Origin: JBNAVJ01 sp049700455 | GTDB taxonomy: Bacteria > Bacteroidota > Ignavibacteria > Tepidaquicellales > Tepidaquicellaceae | DNA: 64,000 nucleotides | Direction: 5' to 3' | Assembly: GCA_049700455.1 (NCBI GenBank) | Contig: JBNAVJ010000009.1 | Coordinates: forward strand, 1-64,000 | Shown here: in pieces, positions 8,313 to 17,256 of the stretch | How positions within the stretch are numbered: position 1 is the first letter of the stretch | How the letters are laid out: every line of letters starts with the position of its first letter | Notes under the pieces: generated by a model | Seen by the model: the letters and a program-made list of their open reading frames with translations, nothing else | Database searches by the model: none | Told to the model about the DNA's origin: nothing | Position numbers and translations under genes: made by a program

Positions 8313-10530
8313 GTTTAATAGTATTTAGAACTGTAAGGTATGAAATTAAATATGCAATTGTACTTTCAGCACCCTGATTTCTATTGACCCCAAACTTCTC
8401 CAACCCATCATTACATCCGCCCGTTTCAAAATCATATAGAGGTATATTCAAATCATTTTCACCCAAAAACCACATATAACATTTAAACATTTTATTAAGA
8501 TATTCTTTATTTCCTGTTACTGTATAAGCCTCATTAAACATCAAGACCATAGACATTACATCTATTGACTGTTGTGCAAACTCTGCACATTTCCCGCCTT
8601 TAATATACCAGCCATTACTTCCAACAGGAGTTAAATAGCCTTTTCTCATTGTTACAGATTCAAGGAATTTTGCACTTTCTATTGCAATTGATATTATTTT
8701 TTCATCCTTATATACTCCCATTGAACAAAATAGAGCATAAGGCAAAATTCCATTATCATAAGTTAACGAATCCTCAAACCATTTCCAGTTTGTATCACTA
8801 TGAGCTTCAAACATAGCAGCCATTTTATTATTGAGATCATATAATGTTTTTAACAAAAAATCATCTGTTGGAAAAATTTTAAGATAATATGATATACCTA
8901 TTATAGTATTTGCAATTCCCCGAGGAAACTTGAGTAAATTAAACTTATCACGAGATAAATTGAAAATCTCCTTTCCTAATTGGTGATATGCATCATTTGG
9001 AGATTTATTTATTAGATAGCCCAGCGTCCAGATAGTTCTTCCGAAACAATCTTCAGAGCCAATTTCATCAAGATATTGTCTGTTGAAACTCAAGAAGTTT
9101 CTGAATGTTCCATCTTCATTTTGCATATAGTGGATGAAACTTAAATAAATAGGCATCAACTTAAATGCTGTATTATCTTTTGTTAAATCATATACTTTTA
9201 AAGCTAATAAAAGCGCTCTTGAGTTGTCATCAAGGCAATAACCTTCTTTCAAATTAGGTATACCATATTTTGCATGTTGAACAATTCCGGTATCATCAGT
9301 TAGTCTCAAGATATGACTAAGCGTAAATTCAGGCAAGAGTTGGGGATCAAAAAGATATGTTTCTTCAAGCGGGACTTTTACATGAGTAGAAATACAGGTC
9401 TCAGCAAGCTTTATATATTCATATCCTATTTTGTTCCAGCTTAATTTTTGCCCATATATAAAGGCATTTCTTTTCATCTGTTCTATTTTCTCTGGATTGT
9501 CAAGAAGTTCATTAAGAATCTCAGCAAGTTGTATATGATCATTAAAATTGAAAAGCCTACCTCTGTTGTCGGCAAGTAATTCCTGAGCATGCCAGTATGG
9601 TGTTGAAATTACCGCAGCGCCAGCACCAATTGCATATGATAAAGTTCCACTTGTAATTTGTGCCTCATTAAGATAGGGGGTTATATACAAATCACAAGCC
9701 ATTAAAAACTCCATTAGATTTTCATCTGTAACAAAGGTATTATAGAAAGTTACATGGTTTTCAAGTTTATATTCTTTCACCAGCCTTAAAAGATACTCTC
9801 TATATTCTTCACCATATGTCCGAAGCACAACAGGATGTGTAGTTCCCAAAACAATGTAAAGGACATCTTTATGTTTATCCACAACGTATCTAAGTGCCTT
9901 TATAACGGTCTCTATACCTTTGTTTCTGCTTACTAACCCAAAAGTAAGAAGGATTTTTTTATTTTCCAGATTGAATTTTTTTCGTACAGTGTCAGGATGC
10001 AAAACCTTTACAGAAGGTACTCCGTGTTCAATAATAGTAATTTTTTCTGAAGGTATTTGATATACGCTTTCAAGAAAATCCATTGCACGACGACTCATCA
10101 CTATGATTTTATCAGCCCGTTTCCCAATTTTCTGAATAATAGCTTTTTGAGTAAAAGAAGGTTCTCGTAAAACAGTATGCAATGTAACAATTAGCGGAAT
10201 TTTTAATCTATTAATTAAAGTTAATATATAAACACCGCTTTCACCCCCAAATATCCCAAACTCATGTTCAATAAAACATATATCCGCCCCGCTATAATTA
10301 ATGTTTTGAGCAGCATTAATGTAGTCATTAATTTCATTCTGTCTTATAACTCTTTTTACTTCTGAGGGGTAATTATATGATTGTCCTTGATCATCAATAG
10401 CAATTATGTCAATGTTGTTACTGATATCTCGAACCTTGAAGTTCTCGGCTATTGCTTTAACAAGATTGTTTGTGAAAGTGCCAATACCACACTTTCGTGG
10501 TGGATAAGTACTAACAAATACTATTTTCAT
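8287..10530 (-). CDS. GT4 glycosyltransferase fused to an alpha/alpha-barrel domain
   Basis: This 747-residue protein has two parts. Residues 1-380 are a GT4 GT-B transferase: MKIVFVSTYPPRKCGIGTF start, LTFGLVSRNKGIETVI, and a donor-site region around ISTPYWHAQELLADNRG. Residues about 400-740 are repeated helical hairpins rich in Trp and acidic residues, such as DDNSRALLLALKVYDL, GRTIWTLGYLI and ADEQ/NQGAEST-like turns. That pattern is an (alpha/alpha)6 toroid like six-hairpin glycosidases or epimerases. The fusion suggests one chain both transfers a sugar and binds or trims a related glycan. It is the first gene of the leftward operon with GH130 and GT4. Cytoplasmic; substrate unknown. Confidence 0.85.
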   Translation of the reverse strand: MKIVFVSTYPPRKCGIGTFTNNLVKAIAENFKVRDISNNIDIIAIDDQGQSYNYPSEVKRVIRQNEINDYINAAQNINYSGADICFIEHEFGIFGGESGVYILTLINRLKIPLIVTLHTVLREPSFTQKAIIQKIGKRADKIIVMSRRAMDFLESVYQIPSEKITIIEHGVPSVKVLHPDTVRKKFNLENKKILLTFGLVSRNKGIETVIKALRYVVDKHKDVLYIVLGTTHPVVLRTYGEEYREYLLRLVKEYKLENHVTFYNTFVTDENLMEFLMACDLYITPYLNEAQITSGTLSYAIGAGAAVISTPYWHAQELLADNRGRLFNFNDHIQLAEILNELLDNPEKIEQMKRNAFIYGQKLSWNKIGYEYIKLAETCISTHVKVPLEETYLFDPQLLPEFTLSHILRLTDDTGIVQHAKYGIPNLKEGYCLDDNSRALLLALKVYDLTKDNTAFKLMPIYLSFIHYMQNEDGTFRNFLSFNRQYLDEIGSEDCFGRTIWTLGYLINKSPNDAYHQLGKEIFNLSRDKFNLLKFPRGIANTIIGISYYLKIFPTDDFLLKTLYDLNNKMAAMFEAHSDTNWKWFEDSLTYDNGILPYALFCSMGVYKDEKIISIAIESAKFLESVTMRKGYLTPVGSNGWYIKGGKCAEFAQQSIDVMSMVLMFNEAYTVTGNKEYLNKMFKCYMWFLGENDLNIPLYDFETGGCNDGLEKFGVNRNQGAESTIAYLISYLTVLNTIKLEYEYENN

Positions 10531-10588
10531 AACGTGATTTTCTTAATGGAATACAAACTATATTAAAATACTGAACTAAACCTGCATT

Positions 10589-10621
10589 AAAAAAGGCCAA
10601 ATTTGGTATCCAACTTTGGCC
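10589..10621 (-). terminator. Rho-independent terminator
   Basis: On the minus strand GGCCAAA and TTTGGCC form a 7-bp stem (10615-10621 with 10595-10601), followed by six T. It ends transcription of the ferritin-like gene before the glycan operon. Confidence 0.8.
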
Positions 10622-10657
10622 CATTTTATTCTGTTAAATATTAATGATTAAAATTGG

Positions 10658-11113
10658 CTAATTTTCTCTCAGGACATACTCATCATATTCAAGTTCAAAT
10701 CTCAGTTTATGCTTCGATTCTTCCTGAGCAAGTGAAAGAAAGAGGTCTTTCATAGTTGCATCTTCAACTTGCGATGCTAACTTCATATACAACTTGAAAG
10801 CAGCTTTTTCTCGATTCATTGCTACCACCAGAATATCCTGATAACTCATATCTGGAGTTATTTTTGTAGGTACTACATAATCACTGATACTTAGGTCCAT
10901 AACTTTTTCCTCTGAAAACACAAAACTTCTTTCATCTTTAATCTTTTGTAATCGCATTTTATGATTAACCTCCTCCTGTGCAAATTGTTCAAACACTTGT
11001 TTCATCTCTTCATTTCGTGCATTATTAGCAAGTCTGGTATAAAAATTTACCGCCTCTTGCTCTTTTTCAATTGCAAAATCTAAAATTTCGTCTGCGTTTT
11101 TGAATTTATCCAT
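10658..11113 (-). CDS. Ferritin-like diiron (rubrerythrin-domain) protein
   Basis: A four-helix-bundle ferritin-like protein of 151 residues. The metal ligands can be read as two repeats: E20 in EKEQEA, E47/E48 with H51 in EEVNHK, then E102 in NREKAA, and E131/E132 with H135 in EESKHK. No rubredoxin-type Cys domain follows, so this is an erythrin-type protein without its own Fe(Cys)4 electron-transfer module. Likely role: peroxide reduction or iron handling under oxygen stress. It starts 17 bp after the stop of the large GltD-NuoG fusion gene on the same strand and may be the last gene of that redox operon. Confidence 0.88.
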   Translation of the reverse strand: MDKFKNADEILDFAIEKEQEAVNFYTRLANNARNEEMKQVFEQFAQEEVNHKMRLQKIKDERSFVFSEEKVMDLSISDYVVPTKITPDMSYQDILVVAMNREKAAFKLYMKLASQVEDATMKDLFLSLAQEESKHKLRFELEYDEYVLREN

Positions 11114-11129
11114 AGTTATATAATTTTAA

Positions 11130-14100
11130 TTAATTATTTTCAAACGAAGATAAAAAATTTTCTTCAAATCTTTTAACTAAATAATCACATCCATAATTAA
11201 ATTTCCAAAACTGATTATCTTCTGTAGTATGTTCAAGATGGTATTTTTTATCAATATCTGTTGTTGCTATGGGGGATAAAAGAGATGATATTTCCAGTGT
11301 TATATTGTGTGTATAATCTAATTTACACTCTACTCCCAGTCTTTTCATTAACTCCATTACCTGTTCATAACTTTTAAGTGAAATTTTAGAATCAACTTCA
11401 GCCTCAAATGTCACAACATATTTTTGAGTATTGGAATAACTACCTCCTATCTCAAAGGGTAATGAGGACGGAAGAATTAAATCTGCCATCTGGGCTGTCT
11501 CAGTCATAAAATAATCCTGAACAACAAGAAATTCTTTTTTTTCAAGATAATTTTTAATTTCCCCCCTGTTAATAGCACACCCTATGGGATCCTCTCCAAA
11601 GATAAATATGTTCTTGAACTTTCCTTCTTTAAACGAGTTCCAAATATTAACATCAACAAGTTCGGGAAGACTTTTGACTTTCCATAATGTCTTCATTCTT
11701 TCCATCAATATGGGGTCCTTAATATTTACCGTACCAACTCCAATCTCAGGTGAAATACCCATATCGAAAAGTCCTTGAGAATTATTCTTCTCTTTTAATA
11801 TTATTAATCCACTAGCACTCTTACCAAGTTTTCCTGTTATCAATGCAAGATTGAAAAGTTCTTTTATTGCGTTAGATGAGAGATGCTTTTCGGAAGCCAC
11901 AAGGACTGCCTTCATTTCAGAATTGAATTCAGTAACAAAGTCAATCAAACGTTTTTCAAAAAATACTCCTGATAATTTAACCAGGTTATTGAAATCTTCT
12001 GTAAGTAACTTTTGCCTGTATTCGTCAAATCCGCTAACATTATCGTTTATAAATAATCTGTTTTCCAGACCGTTTGATAAAATATGATGATTTACTGCTT
12101 TTAGAAAATAATAATATGAATTGACAAATAACACACGATCAACTTTATGAATCATTCTGTCATTTTCATTTTTGGTTATTACCGAGACTTTCGCATTTCG
12201 CTGTGAATGGACTCTATTTATCATCATTCCTACAACACCATTTTCATAATTTGTTTCAGAACCTAAAACATAGATTCTATTAGCCTCACCTATTTTCTCA
12301 AATGGCACATTATCACGTACTGCGTATTTATAGCCATCACCTCGACCTAAATAATGAAAACTTGTTATATTATTGGTTTTGAGCCCTGCACGTGCAAACT
12401 TCTGAATTAAATATAACTCCTCATTGGTTAAGCGAGCACCAGCAAAAAGTATGTTCTTATCAGGTTCAGTTGCCTTTATTCGCTTCAAGATAATTTCAAA
12501 TGCTTCTTCAAACGTAATTTCCTTAAATCCATCTTTTGTTTTTAACAATGGCTTTGTGATTCTTTTGCTATCATTAAGGTACTTATAACCAAACTTGCCA
12601 AACCGACAGTGAAGACCATCGCTATTTATAGTTCCATTTGCACCAGTTGCCTTCATAAAGAATCCATTTGTATGGTGCAAGATTATTTCACAGCCTGTTG
12701 AACAATAGTTGCAAATAGTATTAAACGACGCTAACTTAACAGGACCTGGTTTAAAAGTAAAGTTTTCTGACATTGCACCAGTAGGACAGGCTGTAATACA
12801 CATTCCACAGGACTCACAATTAGTTTCAATAAGCGAGCCAAGTCCGCTTGGTGCAACATAAGTTTCAAAGCCCCGATTAACCAGCCCCAGTGCAGCTGCA
12901 CCAACAACCTCCCTACAAATTCTTATGCAGCGGGAGCAAAGAATACATTTGTTATTATCAATCTCCACAAATGGGTGGCGAAAATCAATTTCATATTTCT
13001 TGTATTCTCCATTATAGCTGGTTTGTACAGCCTCGTATTCTGTAGAATATTTTTTTAAGTCACAGGTGTAATATTCGTTGCACCCACATTCCATACATCT
13101 TAAAGTCTCATTATATGCCTGCTCATCAGTATACCCCAATTCTACTTCATCAAAATTTTTTCTTTTATCAGCAGGAAGAGTTGGCATTTCTTCTCTCTCT
13201 TGATGTACATAATAATCTGTATAATCAGTAGGTTGCTGCTTCTCAAAATTATCTTTTCGACTTATAAATTCATACGGTTCTCCCTTTACTTCTTCTCCAA
13301 TAAGATACTGGTGACAGCTTTTAGCCGCCTTTCTACCTTGAGCAATTGCTTCTATTAAGGTAGCAGGTCCAGTAACAGCATCCCCGGCAGCAAAGATGTT
13401 TTTAATTGAAGTTTGTAAAGTTACTTTGTCAGTTTGGATGTCACCCCATTTATTAAGTACAAATTTCTCCTCAGAATTTTGGTTTATATCATCAAGAAAG
13501 TTCACATTTGTCTTCTGCCCAATAGCTGCAAGGATATAATCAAGCTCTAAATCAAATTCTGAACCTTCAATTTTGATTGGGCGACGACGTCCGGAGGCAT
13601 CCGGTTCACCAAGTTGCATCTTAAAACAGGTAAGTGATTTCAAGCGCCCTTTCTCATCAACATTTACGCGCGCAGGTGCTGTCAAAAACAGGTATTCAAC
13701 TCCTTCTAATTTAGATTCATGTATTTCAATTGGATTGGCAGGCATTTCCTTTTCTGTTCTACGATATATAATATATACCTTATCAGCTCCACATCTGATA
13801 GCTGTTCTACAACAATCCATTGCTGTATTCCCACCACCGATGACCGCAACTTTTTTACCACTGAAGTCATATCTTTGTCCTGTCATTTCCATATTTCTTA
13901 AAAAATCAATCCCACTTAATACATTTTCAGCCTTATCGTTTTCACACCCTATCGTAGTACCAATCTGTGAACCAATTGTTATAATAAATGCATCATATTT
14001 ATTTTTGAGTTCTTTATAACTAACATTTTCTCCTAATTTATGATTATATTTTATTTTTACTCCAAGATCTGTTATGAACTTAACCTCCCTATCAATAATT

Positions 14101-14834
14101 TCATTTGGCAATCTATAAGGGGGAATACCGTAACGTAACATTCCACCGGCATAAGAATTTGCTTCTAATATTTCTACTTCATGACCTTCTATTGCCAGGT
14201 AATAGGCTGAGGTTAATCCAGCAGGGCCTGCACCAACAATACAAACCCGTTTACCTGTTGAAGATTTTACTTCAGGCCGGATATATTCACCTAATTCAAA
14301 TTCTCTGTCTGTTGCATATCTTTTTAGATAATCAATACCAACACCTTTACCTTCTATCAGGTTTCTGCGACAGGCTACTTCACAGGGTCTAACACAAACT
14401 CTCCCACAAATCGCTGGCAGTGGATTGGTTTCTCTTATCAGAGCCACTGCTTCTTTATACATCCCTTTGTTAATATATGATATGTATCCCTGTACATCTA
14501 CACCTGCAGGACAGGTCAACTTGCACGGAGCTACACAATCAGCATAATGATTGCTTAACAATAATTCTAATGCAGACTTTCTTGATTTCTTTACTCTTTC
14601 AGTATCGGTACGAATGCGCATACCCTCTGTAATCTTGGTACTGCAAGATGGTTGTAAACCTTTCATCCCTTCAATTTCAACCACGCAAACATAACAGGAC
14701 GAAAATGGTTCCAATCGAGGATCATTACATAAGGTAGGAATGTTTATTTCATTTCTTCGGGCAAGTTCTAAAATTGTTTCTCCTTTATACCCTTGAACAA
14801 TTTTACCATTTAGTATAATATTCAGTTTATCCAT
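11130..14834 (-). CDS. GltD-type flavoprotein fused to NuoG/FdhF-like Fe-S subunit
   Basis: A 1234-residue multidomain redox protein. Order: plant-type [2Fe-2S] (C36, C47, C50, C64); Cys-rich linker with H96/C100/C104/C108; GltD-type Fe-S helical domain (C143, C147, C151, C155); FAD/NAD(P) oxidoreductase with GAGPAG (201-206) and GGGNTA (333-338); a Cys4 patch (C580-C591); two [4Fe-4S] clusters (C630-C640, C673-C683); then a molybdopterin-oxidoreductase-like domain with C708/C711/C715/C743. The position of the catalytic Sec/Cys of formate dehydrogenase is Gly830 by my alignment, so this last domain is NuoG-like, not a formate dehydrogenase. With the NuoF- and NuoE-like genes just upstream it should form a soluble NAD(P)H/ferredoxin complex, perhaps bifurcating. 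Confidence 0.85.
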   Translation of the reverse strand: MDKLNIILNGKIVQGYKGETILELARRNEINIPTLCNDPRLEPFSSCYVCVVEIEGMKGLQPSCSTKITEGMRIRTDTERVKKSRKSALELLLSNHYADCVAPCKLTCPAGVDVQGYISYINKGMYKEAVALIRETNPLPAICGRVCVRPCEVACRRNLIEGKGVGIDYLKRYATDREFELGEYIRPEVKSSTGKRVCIVGAGPAGLTSAYYLAIEGHEVEILEANSYAGGMLRYGIPPYRLPNEIIDREVKFITDLGVKIKYNHKLGENVSYKELKNKYDAFIITIGSQIGTTIGCENDKAENVLSGIDFLRNMEMTGQRYDFSGKKVAVIGGGNTAMDCCRTAIRCGADKVYIIYRRTEKEMPANPIEIHESKLEGVEYLFLTAPARVNVDEKGRLKSLTCFKMQLGEPDASGRRRPIKIEGSEFDLELDYILAAIGQKTNVNFLDDINQNSEEKFVLNKWGDIQTDKVTLQTSIKNIFAAGDAVTGPATLIEAIAQGRKAAKSCHQYLIGEEVKGEPYEFISRKDNFEKQQPTDYTDYYVHQEREEMPTLPADKRKNFDEVELGYTDEQAYNETLRCMECGCNEYYTCDLKKYSTEYEAVQTSYNGEYKKYEIDFRHPFVEIDNNKCILCSRCIRICREVVGAAALGLVNRGFETYVAPSGLGSLIETNCESCGMCITACPTGAMSENFTFKPGPVKLASFNTICNYCSTGCEIILHHTNGFFMKATGANGTINSDGLHCRFGKFGYKYLNDSKRITKPLLKTKDGFKEITFEEAFEIILKRIKATEPDKNILFAGARLTNEELYLIQKFARAGLKTNNITSFHYLGRGDGYKYAVRDNVPFEKIGEANRIYVLGSETNYENGVVGMMINRVHSQRNAKVSVITKNENDRMIHKVDRVLFVNSYYYFLKAVNHHILSNGLENRLFINDNVSGFDEYRQKLLTEDFNNLVKLSGVFFEKRLIDFVTEFNSEMKAVLVASEKHLSSNAIKELFNLALITGKLGKSASGLIILKEKNNSQGLFDMGISPEIGVGTVNIKDPILMERMKTLWKVKSLPELVDVNIWNSFKEGKFKNIFIFGEDPIGCAINRGEIKNYLEKKEFLVVQDYFMTETAQMADLILPSSLPFEIGGSYSNTQKYVVTFEAEVDSKISLKSYEQVMELMKRLGVECKLDYTHNITLEISSLLSPIATTDIDKKYHLEHTTEDNQFWKFNYGCDYLVKRFEENFLSSFENN

Positions 14835-14853
14835 AGCAAGAGTTTACTTAATT

Positions 14854-16629
14854 TTAATAAATTATAATTGCATCAAACTTACATTTTGCATAGCAATCAC
14901 CACACTTTATACAAAGATCTTGTTTAATAAAATGGGGCAACTTTTTTTCTCCTTCAATCGCTTCTACAGGACAACCTCGTTTACACACCATACAACCAGT
15001 ACATTTATCAGCAATAATCTCATAAGTCAGAAGTTTTTTACAATTTAAGGCTGGACATTTTTTATCACGAATATGAGCTTCGTATTCATCTCTAAAATAT
15101 TTTATTGTTGTCAGAACCGGATTTGGAGCTGTTTGTCCAAGTCCACACAATGAACCATCTTTTATCTGATAAGCAAGTTCTTCAAGCCTTTCAATATCTC
15201 CTTCTTTGCCTTCCCCTTCGGTAATTCTTGTTAAAATTTCAAGCATTCGTTTTGTTCCTATACGACAAAATGTGCATTTGCCACAAGATTCCTTATAGGT
15301 AAAATCAAGAAAAAACCTTGCTACATCCACCATACAGGTTGTTTCATCCATTACTACCATTCCCCCAGAGCCCATAATAGCCCCTGTTGCTGTTACAGAA
15401 TCATAGTCAACAATTGTATCAGATAAATATTCCGGAATACAGCCACCAGAAGGACCGCCTAATTGCACAGCCTTGAATTTTTTATCTCCAATTATACCTC
15501 CTCCCAGTTTATATATGATATCTTTTATCGTAATCCCCATTGGGACCTCAACTAACCCACCATTTTTAATTTTACCTGTTAGAGCAAACACTTTTGTCCC
15601 TTTACTTTTTTCAGTACCATACTTAGTGTATGCTTCAGCCCCATTCAATATAATCCAAGGAATATTTGCATAGGTTTCTACGTTATTAATATTGGTAGGT
15701 TTTCTCCACAAACCTGATACTGCAGGAAATGGTGGTCGTTTTCTTGGCATACCCCGTTCACCTTCGATAGATGCTATAAGTGCCGTTTCTTCTCCACACA
15801 CAAAAGCACCAGCCCCTTCTTTTACTTCTATATCAAAATTAAATCCTTCTATACCAAGAATATCGGTCCCAAGATAGCCACGTTCACGTGCTTGTCTGAT
15901 TGCAATATTTAATCTCTTTACTGCTAAAGGATATTCTGCTCTACAATAGATATAACCATATGAAGCTCCAATAGCATAAGCTCCAATAATCATTCCTTCA
16001 AGGACCGAATGCGGATCCCCTTCCAATACAGACCTATCCATAAATGCGCCGGGATCACCTTCATCTGCATTGCAAATAATATATTTTTCATCAGCTCGGT
16101 TATTATTGGCAAACTTCCATTTTAACCCTGTAGGAAAACCACCCCCCCCACGTCCACGAAGTCCAGAATCAAGAATAGTTTTAATTACATCGTGAACGCT
16201 GATTTTTTCCCGGGCAATCTTCTTAATTGCTTTATAACCATCCCTCCGTTCATATTCATCTATTGACTCAGGATCAATGTATCCACAATTTCTTAAAACA
16301 ATCTTTACTTGTCCTTCGAAATAATCCTTGTACGGCGTTTCCAAGACATCTGATTTAACAATGTATTCCTTAACAGGAGAATATTTCAGAATATGTTTGT
16401 CAATAATTTCATCAACTTTTTTAACATCTACATCCCCATATAGATAAGAACCCGTTTCATCAATTATTTCTACCAGAGGTTCCCGGAAACACATTCCAAT
16501 ACAACTGGTTTTCCTTAATTCAAAATCCAGCCCATCTGCTTCTTTAATACGATTTATTTCCTCATAAACTTTTCCTGCTCCAGCTGCTAAACCACAACTA
16601 CCTAAACCGACTATTACCTGTGTTTTCAT
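14854..16629 (-). CDS. NuoF/HydB-like NADH-binding flavoprotein subunit
   Basis: A 591-residue NADH-oxidising subunit. The N-terminal thioredoxin-like [2Fe-2S] domain has C12, C43 and C47, but the first of the usual four ligands is absent. The FMN/NADH core carries GLRGRGGGGFPTGLKW (156-171) and EGAGAFVCGEETAL (271-284). An N3-type [4Fe-4S] site uses C449, C452, C455 and C495. A C525-P-x3-C530 pair follows, then a C-terminal 2[4Fe-4S] ferredoxin domain (C543-C553, C573-C583). The C-terminal ferredoxin domain is found in HydB-type subunits of bifurcating hydrogenases and related complexes, not in respiratory NuoF. It lies 12 bp after the NuoE-like gene and 19 bp before the GltD-NuoG fusion, so one operon. 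Confidence 0.93.
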   Translation of the reverse strand: MKTQVIVGLGSCGLAAGAGKVYEEINRIKEADGLDFELRKTSCIGMCFREPLVEIIDETGSYLYGDVDVKKVDEIIDKHILKYSPVKEYIVKSDVLETPYKDYFEGQVKIVLRNCGYIDPESIDEYERRDGYKAIKKIAREKISVHDVIKTILDSGLRGRGGGGFPTGLKWKFANNNRADEKYIICNADEGDPGAFMDRSVLEGDPHSVLEGMIIGAYAIGASYGYIYCRAEYPLAVKRLNIAIRQARERGYLGTDILGIEGFNFDIEVKEGAGAFVCGEETALIASIEGERGMPRKRPPFPAVSGLWRKPTNINNVETYANIPWIILNGAEAYTKYGTEKSKGTKVFALTGKIKNGGLVEVPMGITIKDIIYKLGGGIIGDKKFKAVQLGGPSGGCIPEYLSDTIVDYDSVTATGAIMGSGGMVVMDETTCMVDVARFFLDFTYKESCGKCTFCRIGTKRMLEILTRITEGEGKEGDIERLEELAYQIKDGSLCGLGQTAPNPVLTTIKYFRDEYEAHIRDKKCPALNCKKLLTYEIIADKCTGCMVCKRGCPVEAIEGEKKLPHFIKQDLCIKCGDCYAKCKFDAIIIY

Positions 16630-16641
16630 TTCAATTAAACT

Positions 16642-17205
16642 TTAGTTCTTAGATGTGTTTTCTATTAACTTTGTTTTTTGTTTCAGTGATTCTTTTCTTC
16701 TCAAATCCTTAATTACATCTACTGCTTTTTTCTTGTTTAATTTCCCATAGGTTTCATCCCCTATCATCATTACAGGAGCCAGTGAGCAACACCCTAAACA
16801 AGCAACAGACTCAAGAGTAAATAACCTATCATTAGTAGTTTCTCCATCTTTAACCTCAAGAAAACTCATCAATTCTTCTGTAATGTTAGAAGCTCCTTGC
16901 ACATGACAGGCTGTACCATGACAGACACGAATAATATGTTTACCAACCGGCTTAAGCCTAAACTGGGCATAAAATGTTGCCACACCATACATATCACTTA
17001 TCTTCAACCCGGTTTCACGAGAAATTTTTTCGAATGCCTGAGGTGGAATATAACCATACAAGTTCTGGGCGGCCTGTAAGAGGGGAATAAGGTTCCCTTT
17101 TTTATTTTTGTATTTTTTTATTACAGGCTCTAACAAACTAATGTTAATTCCATCATCAGTTGTGACCTCTAAAATTCTCTTTTTAGGAATTCTTGATACT
17201 CGCAT
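16642..17205 (-). CDS. NuoE/HydC-like [2Fe-2S] subunit
   Basis: A 187-residue thioredoxin-fold subunit with the family helix YGYIPPQAFEKIS and the [2Fe-2S] ligands C95-x4-C100 and C136-x3-C140 (CHGTAC, CLGCC). It passes electrons between the FMN subunit and partner clusters. The C-terminal 25 residues are a Lys-rich tail beyond the core. First clear gene of the three-subunit operon with the NuoF-like and GltD-NuoG proteins. No membrane-subunit genes of complex I are nearby, so the assembly is probably soluble. Confidence 0.93.
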   Translation of the reverse strand: MRVSRIPKKRILEVTTDDGINISLLEPVIKKYKNKKGNLIPLLQAAQNLYGYIPPQAFEKISRETGLKISDMYGVATFYAQFRLKPVGKHIIRVCHGTACHVQGASNITEELMSFLEVKDGETTNDRLFTLESVACLGCCSLAPVMMIGDETYGKLNKKKAVDVIKDLRRKESLKQKTKLIENTSKN

Positions 17206-17256
17206 ATCTGTTTTTAGTTATTGTTGTCAGTTACTGAATATTTAAACGGTTAGAAA

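Noticed and set aside
12300..12900. Formate dehydrogenase for the fusion protein
   Set aside because: Catalytic Sec/Cys is replaced by Gly at the aligned position; NuoG-like is the better call.
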